In this document: one piece after another, positions 1-7,951 of the stretch | Layout of the letters: each line of letters begins with the position of its first letter | Numbering within the stretch: position 1 is the first letter of the stretch | Assembly: GCF_900101625.1 (NCBI RefSeq) | Contig: NZ_FMYZ01000001.1 | Location: forward strand, 186,001-250,000 | Direction: 5' to 3' | DNA: 64,000 nucleotides | Source of the DNA: Cupriavidus sp. YR651 | GTDB taxonomy: Bacteria; Pseudomonadota; Gammaproteobacteria; Burkholderiales; Burkholderiaceae | Notes under the pieces: model-generated | Told to the model about the DNA's origin: nothing | The model's database searches: none | What the model saw: only the letters and a program-made list of their open reading frames with translations | Program-made: the position numbers and the translations under genes

Positions 1-901
1 CCTTCATCAGGGTGTGAGTCAGCGCCTCGTGGCGGCCGTACTTCTGGTCCGCGCCACGCGGGAACCAGCGCTCGGCCACATCGCCTTCCATCACGGCGGA
101 GTTGTCCGAATACGCCACGATCGAACCCTGCGGATTCAGCTGGTGCGTATTGCGGATCATCGCGAACAGCGACTTGTCCTGGTTCACGCCATCGATGGTC
201 CAGGTGGCGTTGAAGATCTTGTGGCGGCAGTGTTCGCTGTTGGCCTGCGCGAACATCATCAGCTCGACGTCGGTCGGGTTGCGGCCGAGCTTGCCATAGG
301 CGTCCAGCAGGTAGTCGATTTCGTCCTCGGACAGCGCCAGGCCCATCGCCGTGTTGGCCTCGGCCAGCGCGGCGCGGCCACCCGCGATATCGATGAACTG
401 CAGCGGCTTGGCCGGCAACTCCTGGAACAGGCCGGCGGCGTCTTCGCGCGTGGCGACCACGGTCTCGGTCATGCGGTCGAACAGGTGCGCAGCCACGGCG
501 GCGCGCACATCGGCGCCCAGCGTCTTGCGGCCGCGCAGCAGGCCCTTCTTGCAGATCACGGTGATCTCGACGCCGCGCTCGATGCGATGCACGTGGTTGA
601 GGCCGCAGTTATGGGCGATGTCGGTCGCCTTGCTGGCCCAGGGCGAGATCGTGCCGAAACGCGGGATCACGACAAAGCGGTCGCCATCGGTCTGGGCGGT
701 GAACGGCGCGCCATAGGTCAGCAACGCAGCGATGCGCGACTGGTCCTCGGCGGACAACGGGGTGTCGGTGTCGACAAAATGCAGGAACTGGCCATGCACC
801 GATTCAATATCGGCGTCGATCTGTTGAAGCGCGGCAAGCAGCCGTTGCTGACGGAAGGCGGAAAGCGCCAAAGCGCCGGGGAAGCACGAGAAATGCGCCA
901 T
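1..901 (-). CDS. purL: Phosphoribosylformylglycinamidine synthase, N-terminal part (runs off window)
   Basis: Converts FGAR plus glutamine and ATP to FGAM in purine synthesis, in the cytoplasm. The 300 codons present begin [14 protein letters not shown] and contain the N-terminal (PurS-like) and linker regions of the large single-chain PurL. Stretches such as [17 protein letters not shown] and the conserved [15 protein letters not shown] motif are typical of the proteobacterial enzyme of about 1,300 residues. The frame is open to base 1, so the C-terminal three quarters lie outside the window. The start is the ATG read from 901. The complementary open frame of 367 codons is a high-GC shadow. 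Assignment is confident from recognisable sequence. Confidence 0.95.
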   Translation of the reverse strand, partial: MAHFSCFPGALALSAFRQQRLLAALQQIDADIESVHGQFLHFVDTDTPLSAEDQSRIAALLTYGAPFTAQTDGDRFVVIPRFGTISPWASKATDIAHNCGLNHVHRIERGVEITVICKKGLLRGRKTLGADVRAAVAAHLFDRMTETVVATREDAAGLFQELPAKPLQFIDIAGGRAALAEANTAMGLALSEDEIDYLLDAYGKLGRNPTDVELMMFAQANSEHCRHKIFNATWTIDGVNQDKSLFAMIRNTHQLNPQGSIVAYSDNSAVMEGDVAERWFPRGADQKYGRHEALTHTLMK

Positions 902-1208
902 GATCGTAGCGGTCGGGAGGCGAAGGGAGGTCGGGGCAGGCGGCCGCCGACATCGCTGGATGGGGTGCCGGCTGGCGGAAAGCCGCTATTGTACCTTGCC
1001 GGCGACCGCTTTTTGCATTGCGCAATGGGATGGAATCGGACACGGGCGTCGTGTCCGGCCTTCCTTGCGGGTTATGCGCGCAATCTTTGGTCGCAGCACC
1101 GTTTTGGTGCCCTATGATGCACTTTGGTTCGGCGCATCCGGAACAACGCCTTGCAGCACCCAGGCGGCGCCGAACCCACACTGGAAAGAGGACAGCGCTC
1201 CGCGCCGG
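902..1208. other. Intergenic region upstream of purL
   Basis: This 307-base stretch separates purL from the convergently placed end of the MarR-like gene. No convincing gene is seen in it. A TACAAT hexamer on the minus strand (988-993), about 87 bases before the purL start, could be a -10 element, but no good -35 lies at 16-18 bases from it, so the promoter call is weak. No purine riboswitch-like fold or clear terminator was recognised. Confidence 0.35.
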
Positions 1209-1835
1209 TCAGAGCGACGTCGCCGACCGCGCGGCCTGCTCGTACAGGCCAGTCAGCACCCGCAGCAGCCGCGCCAGCTCGCCAATCTCCAGATTTTCCT
1301 CGCTGCCCTCGGTGAAATTGCTGGTCAGGCACTGCTCGCGGATCTCGCGATAGCGCGCGCAAGCCTCGGTACCGGCCTGGGTGGTCGCATAGGTGGCTTC
1401 CTTGCCCACGCGCTCGCCCGCCACGAGCCCCAGGCCCGCCAGCTTCTTGAGCGCGTACGTCACCAGGTGGGTGTCCTCCACGTTCAGCACGAAGCAGATA
1501 TCGGCCAGCCGCTTGGCGCGGCCACGGTGGTTCACATGGTGCAGCACCAGCACATCGAGGAAGGTCAGGTCGCGCACTCCCGCCGCGCCCATGCAGCGCA
1601 CGACCCAACGGCTGTAGGCGTTGTAAGCCGTGTTCAACCCGAATTCGAACTCGGACAATTCCGGGCTGCGCACGGACACCAGATGCGACGAGGACACGAT
1701 GTTGACGCCCGCCGCACGAGCCAGCGAAGGGGCTGGCGATGAGGCGGACGACGGGGCTGGCGATGGGACTGGGGGGTGGGGGGCGGTCGATGCAGGCACG
1801 GCACCGGACGGGATCTGGACTGGCTTGCGTGCCAT
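1209..1835 (-). CDS. Winged-helix MarR-like transcriptional regulator (COG5631-like)
   Basis: A 208-residue predicted DNA-binding protein. Residues about 1-55 are a Pro/Ser/Ala-rich, probably disordered tail. The rest is a winged helix-turn-helix of the MarR-like type (TFLDVLVLHHVNHRGRAKRLADI, a helix-turn-helix around VEDTHLVTYALKKL, then a basic wing). The start at MARKPVQIP is chosen over an upstream in-frame start because CAGGAG lies just before it and the upstream extension is Arg-rich shadow sequence. It is divergent from the amidase/TRAP run beginning at 2060 and may control it; that link is inferred from position only. The ligand is unknown. Confidence 0.75.
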   Translation of the reverse strand: MARKPVQIPSGAVPASTAPHPPVPSPAPSSASSPAPSLARAAGVNIVSSSHLVSVRSPELSEFEFGLNTAYNAYSRWVVRCMGAAGVRDLTFLDVLVLHHVNHRGRAKRLADICFVLNVEDTHLVTYALKKLAGLGLVAGERVGKEATYATTQAGTEACARYREIREQCLTSNFTEGSEENLEIGELARLLRVLTGLYEQAARSATSL

Positions 1836-2059
1836 GAGAAAAGTCTCCTGTTGCTGGATATCAATGACCCGATTCGCGCGGCAAACGCCGGCGTGGCGCG
1901 GATGGCGATAGGTGAAAGCCCGAAGCGCCACCGGGCAATTTTGGCTTGACAGTTTATTGGCAAATTATGAGCATGAACACTTTAATTCACACAGGCAATG
2001 GGTGAAAGCGGCCTCATGTTGCGGCGCCTTTTCCCGTCTCCCGCCTGCGCACCCGCGAC

Positions 2060-3412
2060 ATGCTGCCTGACCTCGACACCCTGCACGCCGCCCTGCGCGC
2101 CGGCACCACCTGCCGCACCGACCTGATCGCCCAGGCTGCCGCCGCGGCCGCCAGCCCGGCCGGCAACGCGGTTTTCCTGCACCCGACCTTCGACGCCGCC
2201 AGCCAGGTGGCCCGCGCCGCCGATGCCGCGGCGCGCGCAGGCAAGCCGCTGCATCCGCTGGCGGGCCTGCCGGTGTCGATCAAGGACTTGTTCGATATGG
2301 CCGGCGAGGTCACCCGCGCCGGCTCCGCCGCACGGCACGATGCAGTGCCTGCCGCCGCCGACGCCACCGTGGTCGCCCGCCTGCGCGATGCGGGCGCGGC
2401 ACTGGTCGGCCGCACCAACATGACCGAGTTCGCGTTCTCGGGCGTTGGCATCAATCCCCATTTCGGCACGCCGGTGAATCCGTGCGACACGGCCGTCGCA
2501 CGCATCCCGGGCGGATCGTCGTCCGGCGCGGCGGTTTCCGTGGCAATCGGTGCCGCCGTGGCGGGTCTGGGCAGCGATACCGGCGGGTCGATCCGCATTC
2601 CAGCCGCACTGTGCGGCATCACCGGCTTCAAGCCCACGGCACGCCGCGTACCGCTTGCCGGCGCGTTCCCGCTGTCCTATACGCTGGACACCGCCTGCGC
2701 CATGGCCCGCACCTTGTCGGATTGCATCGCCGTCGACAGCGTGATCGCCGATGCGCCCGTCATCCCGCGCGTGACGGCGGCCGGGGCGATCCGGCTGGCG
2801 ATCCCGCGCCAGTTGCTGCTGGACGATCTGGACGACGTCGTCGCGCGGGCCTTCGACCGCGCCATCGGCCGGCTGTCCGCCGCAGGCGTACGGATCGAAC
2901 ATATGGACCTGCCGGAGCTGAACGAACTGGCGGGCCTCAACGCGGCCGGCGGTTTCTCCGCGCCGGAGGCGTATGCCCACCATCGCGCGCTGATGGCCAC
3001 GCATCGGGACCAGTACGATCCACGCGTGCTGGCACGTATCGAACGCGGTGCCGCGATGAGCGCCGCGGACTACATCGCCCTGCACCGTGCGCGGCTCGAC
3101 TGGATCGCCCGCATGGAAGCCCGCCTGGCCTCGTTTGACGCCGTGGCCTGCCCCACGGTACCGATGGTCGCGCCCGCCATCGCGCCGCTCGTTGGTGACG
3201 ATGCGCTGTTCTTCCGCACCAACGGCCTGCTCTTGCGCAATACCTCCGCATTCAATTTCCTCGATGGCTGCTCGGTCTCGATGCCGTGCCACGCGCCCGG
3301 CGAACTGCCGGTCGGCCTGATGCTGTCCCACGGCCCGATGCGCGACGCGCAGTTGCTGGGCACGGCCCTTGCATTGGAAACCATCGTCCAACCTTCACAG
3401 CGCGGCGGCTGA
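2060..3412 (+). CDS. Amidase signature family hydrolase
   Basis: A 450-residue amidase signature enzyme that hydrolyses a carboxamide to acid and ammonia. The Ser-cisSer-Lys triad is visible: Lys75 in VSIKDLFD, the cis-Ser in GGSSSG (about 153-154) and the nucleophile Ser177 in GSDTGGSIRIP. The family's GFKPT motif follows. No signal peptide, so cytoplasmic. It is the first gene of a same-strand run with a TRAP transporter and a D-amino-acid dehydrogenase, which suggests it acts on an imported amide, possibly an amino acid amide. It could equally be an AtzF- or GatA-like paralogue; the substrate cannot be read from sequence. Confidence 0.85.
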   Translation: MLPDLDTLHAALRAGTTCRTDLIAQAAAAAASPAGNAVFLHPTFDAASQVARAADAAARAGKPLHPLAGLPVSIKDLFDMAGEVTRAGSAARHDAVPAAADATVVARLRDAGAALVGRTNMTEFAFSGVGINPHFGTPVNPCDTAVARIPGGSSSGAAVSVAIGAAVAGLGSDTGGSIRIPAALCGITGFKPTARRVPLAGAFPLSYTLDTACAMARTLSDCIAVDSVIADAPVIPRVTAAGAIRLAIPRQLLLDDLDDVVARAFDRAIGRLSAAGVRIEHMDLPELNELAGLNAAGGFSAPEAYAHHRALMATHRDQYDPRVLARIERGAAMSAADYIALHRARLDWIARMEARLASFDAVACPTVPMVAPAIAPLVGDDALFFRTNGLLLRNTSAFNFLDGCSVSMPCHAPGELPVGLMLSHGPMRDAQLLGTALALETIVQPSQRGG

Positions 3413-3444
3413 GCCACCGCCACGCCCGTGATCGCGGCTGCGAC

Positions 3445-3470
3445 GCATGTCTCAAACATCTGAGACATGC
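3445..3470. promoter_or_regulatory. Perfect 10-bp dyad GCATGTCTCA-N6-TGAGACATGC
   Basis: A perfect inverted repeat with a six-base spacer, between the amidase stop and the TRAP binding-protein gene. There is no T-run after either arm, so an intrinsic terminator is unlikely. A symmetrical TGTCTCA/TGAGACA site fits a dimeric or tetrameric regulator operator. Which protein binds is unknown; the MarR-like gene at 1209-1835 is the nearest regulator. Confidence 0.5.
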
Positions 3471-3543
3471 GCGGCGGCCTCCAGGTAGTCCCAAACCCGC
3501 GCAGTCGGGCAGGCGCCCTTGCGCAACACCAGGAGAGATCGAG

Positions 3544-4515
3544 ATGCGAGTCAAGGCAATGGCAGTCGCGGCGGCGGGCATGCTGCTGGTCGCCACGGCG
3601 GCACGGGCAGAAACCAAGTGGGACCTGCCCACGGGGTATCCGGCCACCAACCTCCACACGGAAAACCTGCAGCAGATGGCCAATGACGTCGAAAAGGCCA
3701 CCGGCGGCAAGCTCAAGATCGTGCTGCACCCCAATGGCTCGCTGCTGAAGGCCAACGAGATCAAGCGCGGCGTGCAGACCGGCCAGGTGCAGATGGGCGA
3801 AATCCTGATGTCGACGCTGGCCAACGAGAACCCCGTGTTTGGCGTCGATGCCGTGCCGTTCCTGGCCACCAGCTACGGCGATTCGTACAAGCTCTGGCAG
3901 GCCTCGAAGCCCGTCACGGACAAGGTGCTGGACCGTCAGGGCATGAAGCTGCTCTACGCGGTGGCCTGGCCGCCGCAAGGCATCTACGCCAACAAGCCGC
4001 TCAACAGCGCCACCGACATGAAGGGCCTGAAGTGGCGCGCCTATAACCCCGCCACCTCCAAGATCGCCGAACTGGTCAGCGCGCAGCCGGTGACGATCCA
4101 GGCCGCCGACCTGGCGCAGGCGCTGGCCACGGGTACCGTCAACTCGTTCATGTCCTCAGGCGCCACCGGCGTGGACACCAAGGTATGGGAGTCCGTGAAG
4201 TACTTCTACACCGTGGATGCCTGGCTGCCGAAGAACATGCTGGTGGTCAGCAAGAAGGCCTTCGCCGCGCTCGACAAGCCCACGCAGGACGCGCTGCTCA
4301 AGGCCGTGGCCGATGCCGAGAAGCGCGGCTGGCAGGTTTCCGAGCAGAAGACCCGCGAGTATCTGGCCACGCTGTCGAAGAACGGCATGTCGGTGGCGCC
4401 GCCCTCCCCGCAACTGAAGACCGATATGCAGAAGGTTGGCCAGGTCATGGTGGACGAATGGGCGAAGAGCGCGGGCGACGACGGCAAGGCGATCCTCGAC
4501 GCGTACAGGAAGTAA
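3544..4515 (+). CDS. TRAP transporter periplasmic substrate-binding protein (DctP-type)
   Basis: A 323-residue binding protein of a tripartite ATP-independent periplasmic transporter. A signal peptide (MRVKAMAVAAAGMLLVATAARA) precedes the mature DctP fold. Typical features include WDLPTGYPATN near the N-terminus, GGKLKIVLHPNGSLLK and the MKGLKWRAYNPAT segment, where family members use an Arg to bind the substrate carboxylate. The start at 3544 is chosen because the signal peptide begins there and AGGAGAG lies upstream. It is followed by the two membrane subunits. Family knowledge predicts an organic or amino-acid carboxylate ligand; the neighbours suggest an amide or D-amino acid. Confidence 0.9.
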   Translation: MRVKAMAVAAAGMLLVATAARAETKWDLPTGYPATNLHTENLQQMANDVEKATGGKLKIVLHPNGSLLKANEIKRGVQTGQVQMGEILMSTLANENPVFGVDAVPFLATSYGDSYKLWQASKPVTDKVLDRQGMKLLYAVAWPPQGIYANKPLNSATDMKGLKWRAYNPATSKIAELVSAQPVTIQAADLAQALATGTVNSFMSSGATGVDTKVWESVKYFYTVDAWLPKNMLVVSKKAFAALDKPTQDALLKAVADAEKRGWQVSEQKTREYLATLSKNGMSVAPPSPQLKTDMQKVGQVMVDEWAKSAGDDGKAILDAYRK

Positions 4516-4580
4516 GCCTGTCCGCGGCCTGTTCGCAGCCAGTTCGCAGCCTGGTCGCCGCATCTCTCCGCACCGCGCAC

Positions 4581-4604
4581 GCGGACGGCCACGGCCGTCT
4601 GCGC
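4581..4604 (+). promoter_or_regulatory. Intercistronic hairpin between TRAP binding protein and DctQ
   Basis: GACGGC (4584-4589) pairs with GCCGTC (4594-4599) around a four-base loop, extended outward by a few G-C pairs. It sits in the 145-base gap after the binding-protein gene. Such hairpins often protect the binding-protein mRNA and give it higher expression than the membrane subunits; that role is inferred. Confidence 0.4.
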
Positions 4605-4660
4605 GCCGGGTCGCCCCGCCCTTTTCATTTCTTGGCTGTACGTAGCCCCCCAGAGGCACC

Positions 4661-5212
4661 ATGGAAGCCCCCACCCCTCGCAAGCGCTGGCTGGACCACC
4701 TGCTCGATGTCTGCGCCGTGCTCGGCGCGCTTTGCATCCTCGCCGTCTGCATCGTGATGATTGCGATGTCGATCTCGCGCGAAACCAATATGACCTTCAA
4801 GGGCGGCGATGACATCGTCGCGTGGCTGTGCGCCGCGTCCGCCTTCCTGATTCTCGGCCAGACCTTCCAGCACGGCGGCATCGTCCGCGTGGAGATGCTG
4901 CTGGAAGCGGTGGGCCCGAAGCGCCGCTGGGTGCTGGAAGTCCTCTCGCTCACCATCTGCCTGGTGTTCTCCGGCTATGCCGCCTGGGCGCTCGGCACCT
5001 TCGCATGGCAGAGCTGGGACATCGGCGATGTGTCGCAGGGCCAGATCGTCATCCCGCTGTGGATTCCGCAGAGCTTCGCGGTGATTGGCGCCCTGGGGTT
5101 CCTGCTGGCCGTCGCCGACGAATGGCTGCGCGTGGTGCGCCGGCAGAAGCCCCGCTACCAGCTGGCGCAGGAAGCCAAGCTGGCCTCCGGTGATTTTGGG
5201 GAGACCGTCTGA
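4661..5212 (+). CDS. TRAP transporter small permease (DctQ-type)
   Basis: A 183-residue inner-membrane protein with four predicted helices, the normal size for a DctQ subunit. The family's polar segment after the first helix is present (MSISRETNMTFKGGDDIVAWL), followed by hydrophobic stretches ending near residue 150. Its stop overlaps the start of the large permease by one base (TGATG), which indicates translational coupling. It pairs with the binding protein at 3544 and DctM at 5212 in sodium-coupled uptake. Confidence 0.9.
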   Translation: MEAPTPRKRWLDHLLDVCAVLGALCILAVCIVMIAMSISRETNMTFKGGDDIVAWLCAASAFLILGQTFQHGGIVRVEMLLEAVGPKRRWVLEVLSLTICLVFSGYAAWALGTFAWQSWDIGDVSQGQIVIPLWIPQSFAVIGALGFLLAVADEWLRVVRRQKPRYQLAQEAKLASGDFGETV

Positions 5213-6522
5213 TGAGCACCGTACTCGTTGCCCTGATCCTTCTGGTGGTGATGATCATCTTCCTGGCGGTCGGCGCCTGGATTCCCGTGGCCATCGCCGT
5301 GACCTCGTGGGCCGGGCTGGTGATCTTCTCCGACCACGATGCGCTGGTGAACCTGGCCAACGCGTGGTGGTCGTCGAGCGCATCCTATACGCTCGCGTCG
5401 CTGCCGCTGTTTGTCTGGATGGGCGAGATCCTGTTCCGGACCAAGCTCTCCGAACAGATGTTCAACGGCCTGTCGCCCTGGCTCAACTGGCTGCCGGGCC
5501 GGCTGATGCACGTGAACATCCTCGGCTGCGGCATCTTCGGCTCGGTGTCGGGGTCGTCGGCCGCCACGTGCGCGACCATCGCCAAATCCGCCCTGCCCGA
5601 ACTCACGCGGCGCGGCTACGACGAACGCATCACGCTCGGGTCGCTCTCCACGGCCGGCACGCTCGGCATCCTGATTCCGCCGTCGATCACCATGGTGGTC
5701 TATGCGGTCTCGGCCGATGTATCGATCATCCGCGTATTCCTGGCCGGCTTCCTGCCGGGCCTGCTGCTGATGCTGCTGTTCTCGGGCTATATCGTGGTCT
5801 GGGCGCTGATGAATCCGGAAAAGACGCCGGCTGCGGAAACCTATGGCTGGCGCGCGCGGCTGGCATCCATCCGCCAGCTCATGCCCTGCATCATCCTGAT
5901 CGCGTTCATCACCTGGATCATGATGGCCGGCTACTCCACCGCCACGGAGGCCGCGGCCTACGGCGTGGTGGCGTCGCTCGCGCTGGCCTGGGCCGGCGGC
6001 TCGCTCACGCGCAAGGCATTCTGGGAAAGCCTGATGTCGGCCACGCGGCTGACCGCGATGATCATGTTCGTGCTGGGCGCCACCTCGTTCCTGTCCGTGA
6101 CGATGAGCTTTACCGGCATCCCGCGCGCGCTGGCCGAATGGGTGGCGGCGCTGCACCTGTCGCCCTGGTCGCTGATCGCGGTGCTGACCATCATCTACAT
6201 CCTGCTCGGCACGGCGCTCGACGGCATCTCGATGATCGCGCTGACCACGGCCACGGTCCTGCCGATGGTGCAGGCGGCCGGCTTCGATCTGGTATGGTTC
6301 GGCATCTTCATCGTACTGCTGGTGGAGATCGCCGAAGTCACGCCGCCGGTCGGCTTTAACCTGTTCGTGCTACAAAGCATGACCGGGAAGGACAGCAACT
6401 ACATCGCCAGAGTGTCATTGCCGTTCTTCATGATGATGGTGGTCGCCATCGGCATCATCACCGTGTGGCCCACCGTGGTCACCTGGCTGCCGGACGTGGT
6501 GATGGCGAAGGAACTTAAATAG
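5212..6522 (+). CDS. TRAP transporter large permease (DctM-type)
   Basis: A 436-residue, roughly 12-helix transport channel subunit. Family-typical segments are visible: GCGIFGSVSGSSAATCATI, LGILIPPSITMVVYAV and the repeated-half counterpart near ILLGTALDGISMIALTTATVLP, followed by VEIAEVTPPVGFNLFV. These match the two inverted repeats that form the substrate and sodium sites. Length is normal and no frame damage is seen. It is coupled to DctQ by a one-base overlap. Confidence 0.93.
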   Translation: MSTVLVALILLVVMIIFLAVGAWIPVAIAVTSWAGLVIFSDHDALVNLANAWWSSSASYTLASLPLFVWMGEILFRTKLSEQMFNGLSPWLNWLPGRLMHVNILGCGIFGSVSGSSAATCATIAKSALPELTRRGYDERITLGSLSTAGTLGILIPPSITMVVYAVSADVSIIRVFLAGFLPGLLLMLLFSGYIVVWALMNPEKTPAAETYGWRARLASIRQLMPCIILIAFITWIMMAGYSTATEAAAYGVVASLALAWAGGSLTRKAFWESLMSATRLTAMIMFVLGATSFLSVTMSFTGIPRALAEWVAALHLSPWSLIAVLTIIYILLGTALDGISMIALTTATVLPMVQAAGFDLVWFGIFIVLLVEIAEVTPPVGFNLFVLQSMTGKDSNYIARVSLPFFMMMVVAIGIITVWPTVVTWLPDVVMAKELK

Positions 6523-6527
6523 AGACA

Positions 6528-6551
6528 GCGGCGCGCCAACGAGCGCGCCGC
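6528..6551 (+). terminator. GC-rich hairpin after DctM
   Basis: GCGGCGCGC (6528-6536) and GCGCGCCGC (6543-6551) form a perfect nine-pair stem with a six-base loop immediately after the DctM stop. There is no following T-run, so it may attenuate or protect the 3' end rather than terminate fully. DadA-like and later genes continue on the same strand. Confidence 0.4.
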
Positions 6552-6648
6552 AAACAGGCAGTACGTGGCCTGAAGGCAGACGGAAATACGGGATACGGGG
6601 ATCGGGACGGCAGGCCAGAGGGGGTCATCCACAGGAAACACCACCAAG

Positions 6649-7944
6649 ATGCACGTCATCGTCATCGGCGCCGGCGCAATCGGCGTCTGCTCCGCCTGGT
6701 ACCTGCGCCAAGCGGGCTTCGAAGTCACCGTACTGGACCGGCGCGGCGCGCCCGCGCAGGAAGCCAGCTTCGGCAACGCAGGCGTCATCGCGCCCGGCTA
6801 TGTCACGCCCTGGGCGGCCCCGGGCATGCCCCGCAAGATTCTTCACGCGCTGTTCCAGCGCGAGTCGCCGGTGCTGTTCCGCCCCAGCGCGGACCCCGCG
6901 ATGTGGCGGTGGATCGCCCGCTGGCTGCGCGAATGCCATCCCGAACGCTACCGCGCCAACAAGCTGCGCATGCAGCGCGTGGCCTTCTACAGCCGCGAAT
7001 GCCTGCACCGGTTGCGCGCGGAACTCGAGATCGAGTACGAGCAGTCGCGCGGCTACCTGCAACTGTTCCGCACGCAGCAGGACGTCGACATGGCCGCGCC
7101 CGCGCTGGCGTTGCTGCGCGAGAACAATGTGCCCCACGGGCTGATCGATGCCGGCGCTTGCCGCCAGCTTGAGCCGGGACTCGCCGACGATACGGCGCTG
7201 GCCGGCGGACTCCACCTGCCGGAGGACGAGTCGGGCAACTGCCCGATGTTCGTACGTCGCCTGCACCAGCTTGCCGACGCAGCCGGCGTGAAGTTCCGCT
7301 TCGAAACCAGCGTCGCCCGCCTGCGCGCCGGCAAGGAGGGTGGCCTGACGGTGGAGCTTGCCGCGCCAGGCCGTGGCGCCACGGCGGAAACGCTGAGCGC
7401 GGACCGTGTGCTGATGGCCGCCGGCGTCGGCAGCGCGGCGCTGCTGCGCCCGCTGGGGCTGCGCGTGCCGCTGTACCCGGTCAAGGGCTACTCCGCGACG
7501 GTGATGGTGCGCGACGAACTGCAGGCCCCCCTTGGCGCGCTGATGGACGAGTCGTTCAAGGTGGCCATCACGCGCATGGGCAACCGGCTGCGTGTGGCCG
7601 GAACGGCGGAACTGGGCTCGCGCCGGCTGGACCTGCGGCCGGCCGCCCTGCGCACGCTGATCAGGGTGGCGCGCGACTGGTTTCCCGTGGCCGGCCACTA
7701 CAACGAAGCCACGCTCTGGGCTGGCGCCCGACCGATGCTGCCCGACGGACCGCCGCTGATCGGGGCGACCAGCGTGCCGGGCCTGTTCCTGAACCTTGGC
7801 CACGGCTCGACGGGCTGGGCGATGAGTTGCGGATCGGGCAAAATTGCGGCCGACCAGATCGCTGCCAGCGCGGGACAGGGCGACGGGCCTGCCATCGACA
7901 TGGAAGGCCTGACCCCGGCGCGCTACGGGCTGGCGCCTGACTGA
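6649..7944 (+). CDS. D-amino acid dehydrogenase-type FAD oxidoreductase (DadA-like)
   Basis: A 431-residue FAD enzyme that would oxidise a D-amino acid to the 2-oxo acid, passing electrons to the respiratory chain. The N-terminal Rossmann fingerprint VIGAGAIGVCSAWYL is followed by the DadA-typical ASFGNAGVIAPGYVTPWAAPG. The C-terminal FAD contact segment NLGHGSTGWAMSCGSG is intact. It follows the TRAP genes, consistent with oxidation of the imported compound. Many genomes carry several DadA paralogues with different substrates (D-amino acids, hydroxyproline), so the exact substrate is open. Confidence 0.85.
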   Translation: MHVIVIGAGAIGVCSAWYLRQAGFEVTVLDRRGAPAQEASFGNAGVIAPGYVTPWAAPGMPRKILHALFQRESPVLFRPSADPAMWRWIARWLRECHPERYRANKLRMQRVAFYSRECLHRLRAELEIEYEQSRGYLQLFRTQQDVDMAAPALALLRENNVPHGLIDAGACRQLEPGLADDTALAGGLHLPEDESGNCPMFVRRLHQLADAAGVKFRFETSVARLRAGKEGGLTVELAAPGRGATAETLSADRVLMAAGVGSAALLRPLGLRVPLYPVKGYSATVMVRDELQAPLGALMDESFKVAITRMGNRLRVAGTAELGSRRLDLRPAALRTLIRVARDWFPVAGHYNEATLWAGARPMLPDGPPLIGATSVPGLFLNLGHGSTGWAMSCGSGKIAADQIAASAGQGDGPAIDMEGLTPARYGLAPD

Positions 7945-7951
7945 CCCCGAC

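Noticed and set aside
14..1117. 367-codon plus-strand frame at the window start
   Set aside because: The minus strand encodes PurL with conserved motifs; the plus frame has no family resemblance.
1728..1790. GGGGCTGGCGATG-type repeats in the MarR-like gene
   Set aside because: Imperfect and explained by the Pro/Ser/Ala-rich tail of the protein.
3471..3543. Possible sigma-54 promoter (GGGCAG...TTGC) before the TRAP binding-protein gene
   Set aside because: The GG to GC distance is 11 instead of 10 bases.
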